From Rhizobium sp. Q54 (GTDB taxonomy: Bacteria > Pseudomonadota > Alphaproteobacteria > Rhizobiales > Beijerinckiaceae): a stretch of DNA of 5,161 nucleotides. This document shows positions 1-5,161 of this stretch, one piece after another. The first letter of the stretch is position 1; each line of letters starts with the position of its first letter. Under the pieces are notes generated by a model that was not told the origin of the DNA, ran no database searches, and saw only the letters and a list, made by a program, of their open reading frames with translations. The translations under genes and the position numbers were made by a program. The DNA lies in the NCBI GenBank assembly GCA_945901195.1, contig CAMDKB010000339.1:1-5161 (forward strand), written 5' to 3'.

Positions 1-60
1 CGCCAAACTCCGAAGCGTTTTCGCGTCGAAATCCGCGCGCAGGGGAATAGGCAAAGACAT
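1..60 (-). CDS. IS630 family transposase, N-terminal fragment (runs off window)
   Basis: Only the first 20 codons are visible, read leftward from an ATG at 60-58. The peptide contains IPLRADFDAKTLRSLA, which resembles the conserved opening of a large group of IS630 transposases (pattern PLRxDFxAxxLRxLA) that leads into an N-terminal helix-turn-helix. Such proteins are DDE-type enzymes that bind the IS ends and move the element. The start is well supported: GAGGAGG (73-67 on this strand) lies six bases before the ATG. The gene is divergent from the wecC remnant. The catalytic domain is outside the window, so whether the transposase is intact cannot be judged. The family call rests on recall of a short motif. 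Confidence 0.6.
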   Translation of the reverse strand, partial: MSLPIPLRADFDAKTLRSLA

Positions 61-66
61 GACGAA

Positions 67-73
67 CCTCCTC
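67..73 (-). promoter_or_regulatory. Strong ribosome binding site of the transposase, within competing hairpins
   Basis: On the minus strand the sequence reads GAGGAGG, a near-perfect Shine-Dalgarno sequence six bases before the transposase ATG at 60. The arms CGAAC and GTTCG (74-78 and 63-67) would place it in a hairpin loop. An alternative upstream arm, CTCGTTC on the minus strand (123-117), can instead pair with GAACGAG (77-71), covering the first bases of the site. The pairing is seen in the sequence; any regulatory effect is inferred. Confidence 0.55.
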
Positions 74-123
74 GTTCGCCACGAATGAATCAGACACCGA
101 CTGATTTGGATAGCCAGAACGAG
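71..123. repeat. Nested inverted repeats in the IS end
   Basis: Two inverted repeats are nested. The outer arms are CTCGTTC (71-77) and GAACGAG (117-123). The inner arms are AATCAG (88-93) and CTGATT (101-106), around the seven-base loop ACACCGA. All arms are perfect. The structure lies between the transposase start and the proposed IS tip, so it could be a transposase binding region or an RNA fold in the transposase leader. It does not resemble an intrinsic terminator, since there is no T-run after either arm. Confidence 0.5.
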
Positions 124-1119
124 TCACGCATCAAGGGAGATGGTATCAGCTATGTCTTCAGCGCTATCCGCTCCATCGCCCCGGTGCTGCAGGCGGGTAA
201 TCTCATTGTGATCGAATCCACCTCACCGGTTTGCACGACTGACAAGGCGGCCGAAATTCTCTCTGAAATGCGTCCTGATCTCAGCCTCCCCAACAAGGTT
301 CCCGGCCGTTCGGACGTGATGATGGCCTATTGCCCGGAACGTGTTCTGCCCGGCGCGGCGATTCAGGAACTGATTGAAAATTCGCGCACGCTTGGTGGTC
401 TTGATCGTCGCAGCGGCGAAGCCGCCCGTGCACTCTATTCGCGCTTCGTGACCGGCACGCTTCGCGTCACCGATGCACGCGCCGCCGAACTTTCCAAGCT
501 TGCGGAGAATTCCTTCCGCGATGTGAACATCGCCTTCGCCAATGAGCTTTCAATGCTCTGCGAGCGGATCGGCGTCGACGTATGGGAAGTCATCGACATC
601 GCCAACCTGCATCCGCGTGTGAATATTCTGGCGCCAGGCGCAGGCGTTGGCGGGCACTGCATTCCCGTTGATCCCTGGTTCATTCATGAAATGGCTCCAG
701 AGATCACGCCGCTTATCCGCACTGCGCGCGAGGTCAATGATCGCAAGCCGCTGCGCGTCGTTGAACAGATTGAGGATGCAGCCGGCAATAACAAGGCCAC
801 CAAGATCGCGTTGCTCGGACTTTCCTACAAGCCCAATGTCGATGATCTCCGCGAAAGCCCGGCGGTCGAAATCGTTCGCGAACTAGCCCACGCAGGCTAT
901 ACAAATCTGCATGTCGTCGAGCCACATGTCGAGCAATTGCCGCGCGAATTGCATCAGCTTGATCACGTTCACCTGTCAGACCTGGACATGGCCATCAAGA
1001 ATGCCGACGTCGTCGCCATTCTGGTGCCGCACGACGCATTTTCCCAGCTTCGCCGCATCCGTCTTGCGAGCGGAACCTTGATCGATCCGGTAGGCTATAC
1101 CCGACAAAACCGCGGGTAA
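85..1119 (+). pseudogene. wecC: UDP-N-acetyl-D-mannosamine dehydrogenase, 5'-truncated by an IS
   Basis: WecC oxidises UDP-ManNAc to UDP-ManNAcA with NAD+ in the cytoplasm, supplying a uronic sugar for surface polysaccharides. The open frame is 344 codons, but similarity starts only at about residue 21 (position 145, ISYVFSAIRSIAPVL). From there it matches the family to the end: ESTSPV, YCPERVLPG (~82-90), Lys138 with ENSFRDVNIAFANE, GVGGHCIPVDPWF with the catalytic Cys192, RTAREVND, and the C-terminal Rossmann-like domain with LLGLSYKPNVDDLRESPA. Normal proteins are about 420 residues. About 95 N-terminal residues are missing, including the GxGxxG NAD-binding motif. The first ~20 codons are IS sequence read through, and the ATG at 85 has no Shine-Dalgarno sequence. 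The substrate call (WecC, not UDP-glucose dehydrogenase) rests on the close match to E. coli WecC wording. The catalytic half has no frameshift, so the insertion is probably recent. Confidence 0.85.
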
Positions 1120-1301
1120 GCGTTCCGGCTTTCCTTACGACAAACGAAGCGGGCCGTCGGCGATATGCTTGGCGGCCTGGCGTTTTGAACAGGCTTCCTG
1201 CGACTCGCCGTCCCTGAGGATTGATGCAAGTGGGATCAGCGGCTATTCCTTGCGGGCATCATCTTTTTCAAATTTGGTATCCGAACAGGACTATTGCCCG
1301 C

Positions 1302-1769
1302 ATGGCCGTCGAAAGCGCCTCACAAACAACGATCATTCGGTTGCCCCGCCCGGTCCTCTGGCGCGCGATGCAGGATCCGGCGATCCTGCGTCAGTACGTC
1401 GAAGGGTGCGACCGGCTCGACCGGGATACGGACAATCGCTTCCGGATTTCGGTGAACTACAAGATCGGTCCGCTGAAGCGCGTCTCGAAGGGCACGATCA
1501 CGCTGACCGATGTTGTGCCCAATGTGTCGCTGCGATTCTTTCGTGGCAGCTACAAGCCGTTTGTTGGCCCCAGCGCATTTTCGGGCATGGCGATCCTGAA
1601 GAATCACCCAGGAGGTACTGAAATAACGACCCAATACAAGTTTGAGGGAAGCGCGCTGACGCAAATGTTGATGAAGGCTTTTGGTCCGTCACGCGCACAG
1701 AAGCGGCTGAAAAAACTGATCGACCAATTCGAGGCCGTAGCAATCGCAGCCAGCTCGAAATCCGCCTGA
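1302..1769 (+). CDS. SRPBCC-fold protein, CoxG-like (carbon monoxide dehydrogenase subunit G family)
   Basis: This predicted soluble protein of 155 residues has the START/SRPBCC helix-grip fold. Family members bind hydrophobic ligands or act as assembly or membrane-recruitment factors; the name comes from CoxG of CO dehydrogenase clusters. The opening shows the family pattern: a strand, then PRPVLWRAMQDPAILRQYVEGCDRL (~16-40), equivalent to the VWxxLxDPxxLxxxxPGC box of CoxG. It is followed by alternating strands (FRISVNYKIGPLKR, KGTITLTDV, GMAILKNHPGGTEITTQYKFE) and a C-terminal amphipathic helix (MLMKAFGPSRAQKRLKKLIDQFEAVA). I chose the ATG at 1302 because the family pattern begins right after it and AGGA lies at 1287-1290. 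An in-frame ATG at 1221 would add 27 residues of no family character. No CO dehydrogenase genes are nearby, so the role is unknown. Confidence 0.75.
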   Translation: MAVESASQTTIIRLPRPVLWRAMQDPAILRQYVEGCDRLDRDTDNRFRISVNYKIGPLKRVSKGTITLTDVVPNVSLRFFRGSYKPFVGPSAFSGMAILKNHPGGTEITTQYKFEGSALTQMLMKAFGPSRAQKRLKKLIDQFEAVAIAASSKSA

Positions 1770-1870
1770 AGGGCAGAAAAATCCTGCGGGCGAGAAAATC
1801 CAGCAGGAATGTTTCGCCTTGCTCTCCTGACCGTAGCTGCCTATTTCTGCGGCCATACCCGCATTCACCC

Positions 1871-1876
1871 AGGGAG
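1871..1876 (+). promoter_or_regulatory. Ribosome binding site that fixes the TTG start of the ferredoxin gene
   Basis: AGGGAG sits six bases before the TTG at 1883. No equally good site precedes an in-frame ATG, and the first in-protein ATG would fall inside the iron-sulfur binding region. The site therefore decides the start. Confidence 0.65.
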
Positions 1877-1882
1877 CGCGCC

Positions 1883-2200
1883 TTGCCGAACGATAATTTG
1901 GTGTTTCTCTGCAAAACAGGGGATCTTGCTCCAGGAAACGCGCGCCGCGTCGAGCGCAAGGACGGCGATATCGCCGTCTACAATCTCGATGGCAAATTCT
2001 ACGCCACTGAAGACCGCTGCAGCCATGGGCTCTCCAGCCTCGCGGAAGGCGAGGTCATTGGTGACGAGATAGAATGCTCCATGCATTTCGGCTCTTTTCA
2101 CATTCCATCAGGGGAAGCCCGGCAGCCGCCCTGCAGCGTCGCCATTCGCACTTTCAAAGTCGATATCCGGGGCGAGGATGTTTTCGCAGTCCTGAGCTAG
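1883..2200 (+). CDS. Rieske-type [2Fe-2S] ferredoxin
   Basis: This is a small cytoplasmic electron carrier of 105 residues, which is the usual length for Rieske ferredoxins of the BphA3/MocE type. These proteins carry electrons from a reductase to a non-haem iron oxygenase. Both cluster-binding boxes are present: Cys46-Ser-His48 (CSHG) and Cys65-x2-His68 (CSMHFGSF), spaced as in the family. A conserved acidic strand leads in (DGKFYATEDR), and the GSFHIPSGEARQPPC segment closes the cluster domain. There is no signal peptide or membrane anchor, which separates it from the Rieske subunit of the bc1 complex. Translation starts at TTG, supported by AGGGAG six bases upstream. The gene ends 16 bases before arfB, suggesting cotranscription. 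No oxygenase or reductase lies within the window, so its redox partner is unknown. Confidence 0.85.
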   Translation: MPNDNLVFLCKTGDLAPGNARRVERKDGDIAVYNLDGKFYATEDRCSHGLSSLAEGEVIGDEIECSMHFGSFHIPSGEARQPPCSVAIRTFKVDIRGEDVFAVLS

Positions 2201-2216
2201 ACGGAAAGTTGCCGGG

Positions 2217-2642
2217 ATGATCCCTGTCACGCGCACCATCAGCCTTGACGACAGCGAGATCATTGAGAGTTTCGTGCGCGCCTCCGGCCCCGGCGGGCAG
2301 AATGTCAACAAGGTCGCAACTGCGGTCGAATTGCGCTTCGATGCTGCGCAGTCGACCAACCTCACGGACGCCATACGCGAACGGCTCGCCAGGCTTGCCG
2401 GGCGGCGCATGACCAAGGAAGGCGTGATCGTTTTGTTCGCCGACCGTTTCCGGACCCAGGATCGCAACCGCGCTGACGCGCTCGAACGGCTGGTCGAGTT
2501 GATCCGCCATGCGGCGATCGCGCCGCGTCCGCGCAAAGCGACACGCCCCACGCTTGCGTCAAAGAAACGGCGGCTGGACAGCAAAAAATTACATGGCCAG
2601 ACCAAGGCGCAGCGCAGACCAGCACCTTCACGCGACGATTGA
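2217..2642 (+). CDS. arfB: Alternative ribosome-rescue factor ArfB (YaeJ), peptidyl-tRNA hydrolase
   Basis: ArfB releases ribosomes stalled at the end of broken mRNAs: its basic tail enters the empty mRNA channel and its GGQ motif hydrolyses peptidyl-tRNA. The 141-residue product matches the family length. The catalytic loop is SGPGGQNVNK, with GGQ at residues 26-28, followed by TAVELRFD and the RFRTQDRNRADALERLVELI helix. The C-terminal tail from about residue 106 is strongly basic (PRPRKATRPTLASKKRRLDSKKLHG), as needed for mRNA-channel binding. It closely parallels the E. coli YaeJ tail (RPTRPTRASKERRLASK). The lack of the codon-recognition domains seen in RF1/RF2 excludes a full release factor. 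The ATG at 2217 is preceded by GGAAAG at 2203-2208. It follows the ferredoxin gene by 16 bases. Confidence 0.93.
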   Translation: MIPVTRTISLDDSEIIESFVRASGPGGQNVNKVATAVELRFDAAQSTNLTDAIRERLARLAGRRMTKEGVIVLFADRFRTQDRNRADALERLVELIRHAAIAPRPRKATRPTLASKKRRLDSKKLHGQTKAQRRPAPSRDD

Positions 2643-2887
2643 TCCAAAGTTCAGCGCATTCTCGCTAGCTAAGCGATGAGTTGATCCTGCTCGCTCTGAC
2701 TAATTCCTGATTTACAGGCATATTTTTTGCCGGAGCACTTCCCCGATGTGGCTGCGGGATGTTTTTGCAACAGTGTGGCGGCTTTCCTACAGCCATCTTG
2801 CAGATCAGCGTATATGGTAGGTCTATCTATGTTTCTGCCGCGATATTGATTTAACTGGCAGTCGTTCCGGAAGTTCAACAGCGCAAG

Positions 2888-4126
2888 ATGGCATCCAGAC
2901 AGAACCGTTCGCCCGAAGATGTGGCCGCCAAGGCCGGCGGACTGTTGATGCGCCTTGGTCTGGCGGTTCTGATGATCGCGCTGCCTCTGGCCGCAATCTA
3001 TTCCCGCCGCCTTGTTTTTACACTGATGCCTGTGGGAGCAGGGCTCATTTTTGCCGGCGCGGCGCTTGTCCCAGGCAACAGGGTTCTTGCCGATATTCGC
3101 CGCGCACTGGCCACGCCTGTTGCGATCGCGGCGGTTGCCCTTTGTCTGTGGATCGCGATTTCGCTGCTGTGGACGCCGTTTGTGAAGGCGGCTTTCGAAC
3201 AACTTGCCAAATGCCTGGGAACCATAGGACTGGCCTTCGTGGTCATTGCTGCCTTGCCCGGCCGCAGCCGCATCTCCAATCTCAATCTGATGCCGATTGG
3301 CGCTGGCATTTCAGCTGTCGCCGCTGCCGCGATGGTGCTGGTCGCGCCTGGAATAATTCCGAACTCTGGCGACCTGGAGCTTTCAACACTCGAACGGGCT
3401 GCTGTCGGCCTCGTGTTGCTGGTCTGGCCCGCTTTGGCAGCCTTGGGCATACGCGAGCGTTGGGCCTGGGGCGGTGCGCTGGCTGTCGCCGTCACTTCCG
3501 CCGCAGTCGCGGTCTGGACGCCTGCTGCGATGACAGGCATGGCGGCAGGCGCGTTGGTGTTTTCCCTGTCGACCGCAAATCCAAGGCGGATGAGCTGGAT
3601 ATTAGCCGCCTTTTTTGCGCTGCTCCTGCTCGGTGCGCCCGCGCTGCTCATTCTCGCCGACCATTGGCTCGCGACATTTCCCGGTGTGCCCTCCTCCCTC
3701 GCACAGCCTGTGGCCGCACTGGCTGACCTTGTGCGCGAGTCACCGGGCCGCCTGCTGACAGGGTTTGGCTACAATACGCTGGGCCGCGCTACCGCCGGCG
3801 GCTTGCTGCCGGTCAATATTCCTACGACACTGGCGCTGGAAGTCTGGTTCGAACTTGGCGCTTTAGGCGCTGTACTGGTGGCAGCGGTTGTGGCCGGATC
3901 GTTCGTCGCCGCAGGACGGATCGAAGGCAATGGCGCGGCTTTTCTCCTGGCTGGAGAAACCTGTATCCTTGTCATTGCGTTCTGGGGGCTGGCGACCTTG
4001 CAATTGTGGTGGATCACGCTTCTGGGCGCTACGGCCATCAGTTTCGGCATTGTCCTGAAGGGCCAGATGCGCGAGGAGCGTCCAGGGGTAGGCGCTATCA
4101 GGACCGCGCCGCAGCCTGCGGTCTGA
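2888..4126 (+). CDS. O-antigen ligase/polymerase family membrane protein
   Basis: This is a polytopic inner-membrane protein of 412 residues, resembling the WaaL/Wzy (Wzy_C) superfamily. Members move glycans from a lipid carrier onto lipid A-core or onto a growing chain in the periplasm. About 11-12 hydrophobic segments are visible, at roughly 21-38, 44-62, 77-95, 108-124, 136-155, 171-187, 194-210, 213-228, 236-256, 316-340 and 351-388. One long loop, probably periplasmic, spans about 257-315. The family hallmark is the end of this loop and the next helix: GFGYNTLGR followed by NIPTTLALEVWFELGALGAVL, equivalent to the HNxxLxxWxExGxxG box. The histidine usually found there is absent, and His259 is the only histidine in the protein. 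The start at 2888 has a weak, distant GGAAG (2869-2873). An ATG at 2948, just before the first membrane span, is a fair alternative. Whether it acts as ligase, polymerase or something else is open. Confidence 0.72.
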   Translation: MASRQNRSPEDVAAKAGGLLMRLGLAVLMIALPLAAIYSRRLVFTLMPVGAGLIFAGAALVPGNRVLADIRRALATPVAIAAVALCLWIAISLLWTPFVKAAFEQLAKCLGTIGLAFVVIAALPGRSRISNLNLMPIGAGISAVAAAAMVLVAPGIIPNSGDLELSTLERAAVGLVLLVWPALAALGIRERWAWGGALAVAVTSAAVAVWTPAAMTGMAAGALVFSLSTANPRRMSWILAAFFALLLLGAPALLILADHWLATFPGVPSSLAQPVAALADLVRESPGRLLTGFGYNTLGRATAGGLLPVNIPTTLALEVWFELGALGAVLVAAVVAGSFVAAGRIEGNGAAFLLAGETCILVIAFWGLATLQLWWITLLGATAISFGIVLKGQMREERPGVGAIRTAPQPAV

Positions 4127-5161
4127 TTGGCTCTACACTTTCGCCGAACTGGCTGGCGAAATACGTTTTGTAGGTTCCTTCCTGCGCAATCAATTCGGCA
4201 TGGACACCAATCTGCGCGACGATGCCTTCGTCGATCACACAGATGCTATCAGCGTTGACGATGGTCTGCAGACGATGGGCCACGACAATGGTCGTGCGTC
4301 CAATGCGCAGTGCGTCCAGAGCCTCCTGGACCATCCGTTCGGATTCAGAATCAAGCGCGGCGGTGGGCTCGTCGAGAAGGATGATCGGCGCATTCTTGAG
4401 AACCGCACGGGCAATGGCAATGCGCTGCTTTTGCCCGCCTGACAATTGCGCGCCATGCTCGCCCACGGGCGTATCGTAGCCTGTGGCAAAACCCATGATG
4501 AATTCGTGCGCATAGGCCTTTTTCGCGGCCGCCTCGATGTCTGCCTCGCTGGCTCCTTCACGGCCCATGGCGATGTTCTCCCGAATTGTCCCCTTGAACA
4601 GGTAAACATCCTGGGAAACAAACGCTATTTGCTTGCGCAAGGATGCAAGCTGTACCTGCGTGACATCCTGCCCATCAATCAGGACCCGGCCGCTTTCAGG
4701 ATCATAGAAGCGCTGGATCAGCGCTATGACCGTGGACTTGCCGCCGCCTGAAGGACCCACAAGCGCTGTTGTCATGCTGGGTTCTGCAACAAAACTCAGG
4801 CCCCTGAGTACGGCATCGTCGGCGCGGTAACGAAATTGGACATCCTCGAGCTGGATACGTCCATCGCCAAGGTTCAGCTCGGGCAAATCTGGTCTGGCTG
4901 CCTCGGGCATGGGCATATCGATGATTTCGTAAATCAGCCGGGCGCCAGTGAGACCGTTCTGAATATCGAGCTTCAGACGAGCGAGTCGTTTGGCCGGCTC
5001 ATAGGCCAACAAAAGGGCTGCCATGAACGAAAAGAATGATCCAGCATCGGCCTGCGCCACCGTCACCCGCCAACTGCCGTAGAAAATCACCGCGCCGATG
5101 GCCAGCCCTGCCAGTGCATCGGCGACAGGACCGGCGAAAGCTGCGCTGACAGCCACACGGT
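4098..5161 (-). CDS. ABC exporter, permease-ATPase fusion (MsbA-like), N-terminus outside window
   Basis: This half-transporter fuses a membrane domain to a nucleotide-binding domain and probably exports a lipid, lipid-linked glycan or other hydrophobic substrate as a homodimer. Reading leftward from the edge, the visible part starts within the transmembrane domain (FAGPVADALAGLAIGAVIFYGSW, then SFFSFMAALLLAYEP and the KRLARLKLDIQNGL coupling region). The ATPase domain is complete. Counting from the GTG codon at 5156-5154, it shows A-loop Tyr110, Walker A GPSGGGKST (134-142), Q-loop Gln182, signature LSGGQ (238-242), Walker B IILLDE (258-263), a D-loop (ALDSES) and H-loop His294. That GTG is not a credible start, because the frame stays open to the edge and typical proteins are ~580-620 residues. 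The 3' end overlaps the convergent ligase-like gene by 29 bases. The substrate cannot be read from this part. Confidence 0.9.
   Translation of the reverse strand, partial: RVAVSAAFAGPVADALAGLAIGAVIFYGSWRVTVAQADAGSFFSFMAALLLAYEPAKRLARLKLDIQNGLTGARLIYEIIDMPMPEAARPDLPELNLGDGRIQLEDVQFRYRADDAVLRGLSFVAEPSMTTALVGPSGGGKSTVIALIQRFYDPESGRVLIDGQDVTQVQLASLRKQIAFVSQDVYLFKGTIRENIAMGREGASEADIEAAAKKAYAHEFIMGFATGYDTPVGEHGAQLSGGQKQRIAIARAVLKNAPIILLDEPTAALDSESERMVQEALDALRIGRTTIVVAHRLQTIVNADSICVIDEGIVAQIGVHAELIAQEGTYKTYFASQFGESVEPIRPQAAARS

Larger units (their letters stand above)
1..143 (-). mobile_element. End of an IS630-like insertion sequence (partial)
   Basis: This is the terminal part of an insertion sequence that continues leftward out of the window. 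The evidence is the minus-strand start of an IS630-type transposase at 60 and the abrupt beginning of wecC similarity just past 143. IS630/Tc1-mariner elements insert at and duplicate a TA dinucleotide. TA lies at 144-145, exactly where the wecC reading resumes (ISYV), and WecC proteins usually have an Asp-Ile/Met pair here, so a GATATC target would fit. The 83 bases between transposase start and proposed tip suit a noncoding IS end and are rich in inverted repeats. The outer boundary is inferred, because the other end and its matching terminal repeat are not visible. Confidence 0.55.

Noticed and set aside
85..1119. Reading the 344-codon frame as a functional, shorter dehydrogenase
   Set aside because: The NAD-binding GxGxxG region is missing, the ATG has no ribosome binding site, and the first 20 codons are not family sequence.
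1169..1621. Plus-strand open frame of 150 codons overlapping the CoxG-like gene
   Set aside because: It is out of frame with the recognisable SRPBCC protein, has no family pattern, and is explained by GC-rich codon bias.
1782..1808. Inverted repeat TCCTGC/GCAGGA after the CoxG-like gene as a terminator
   Set aside because: The loop is 15 bases and only a few T bases follow; too weak to call.
2108..2647. Minus-strand open frame of 179 codons opposite arfB
   Set aside because: It lies wholly antisense to the clearly recognised ArfB and the ferredoxin end, and its serine/arginine-rich translation has no domain character.
2662..2676. Hairpin TCGCT-AGCTA-AGCGA after arfB as a terminator
   Set aside because: The stem is only five base pairs and no T-run follows, so it does not qualify as an intrinsic terminator.
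2643..2887. 245-base gap before the ligase-like gene as a site for a small RNA or clear promoter
   Set aside because: Several short imperfect inverted repeats and a TTGCAG near 2799 are visible, but none has a convincing -10 partner, a stable stem or a terminator. It probably holds the promoter of the 2888 gene, but I cannot place it.
2669..3202. Minus-strand open frame spanning the gap before the ligase-like gene
   Set aside because: The translation is low-complexity and rich in Lys, Gln and Arg without motifs, and half of it is antisense to the membrane protein. I regard it as a shadow frame.
2998..3651. Long minus-strand open frame of 217 codons inside the ligase-like gene
   Set aside because: It is Ala/Thr/Pro-rich and antisense to strongly hydrophobic codons, which is a common mirror effect in GC-rich membrane-protein genes.

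Overview
The window looks like a chromosomal segment of an alphaproteobacterium of the order Hyphomicrobiales. The Brucella/Ochrobactrum group is my best guess, from GC-rich codon use and the overall style of the proteins; this is inference and could not be checked by a search. It holds surface-polysaccharide genes mixed with small housekeeping genes, and one end is disturbed by an insertion sequence.

Left edge (1-1119). Positions 1-60 on the minus strand encode the first 20 residues of a transposase that resembles the IS630 family, preceded by a strong ribosome binding site. The IS probably ends near 143, at a TA dinucleotide. Directly beyond it lies the body of a UDP-N-acetyl-D-mannosamine dehydrogenase (wecC). 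The gene has lost its first ~95 codons, including the whole N-terminal NAD-binding motif, so it is almost certainly inactive.

Middle (1120-2642). Three small plus-strand genes follow: a CoxG/SRPBCC-like protein (1302-1769), a Rieske-type [2Fe-2S] ferredoxin with a TTG start (1883-2200), and the ribosome-rescue hydrolase ArfB (2217-2642). The last two are 16 bases apart and probably cotranscribed.

Right part (2643-5161). After a 245-base gap comes a multi-membrane-span protein of the O-antigen ligase/polymerase type (2888-4126). It converges with, and overlaps by 29 bases, an MsbA-like ABC exporter on the minus strand (4098 to beyond the window edge). The exporter's ATPase domain is complete but its N-terminus lies outside the window. 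The ligase-like protein and the exporter may both handle a lipid-linked glycan at the inner membrane, but their opposite orientation means they are not one operon.

I see no CRISPR array, tRNA, rRNA or defence system. The points most worth checking are the IS/wecC junction, the competing RNA pairings around the transposase ribosome binding site, and the absence of the usual catalytic histidine in the ligase-like protein.
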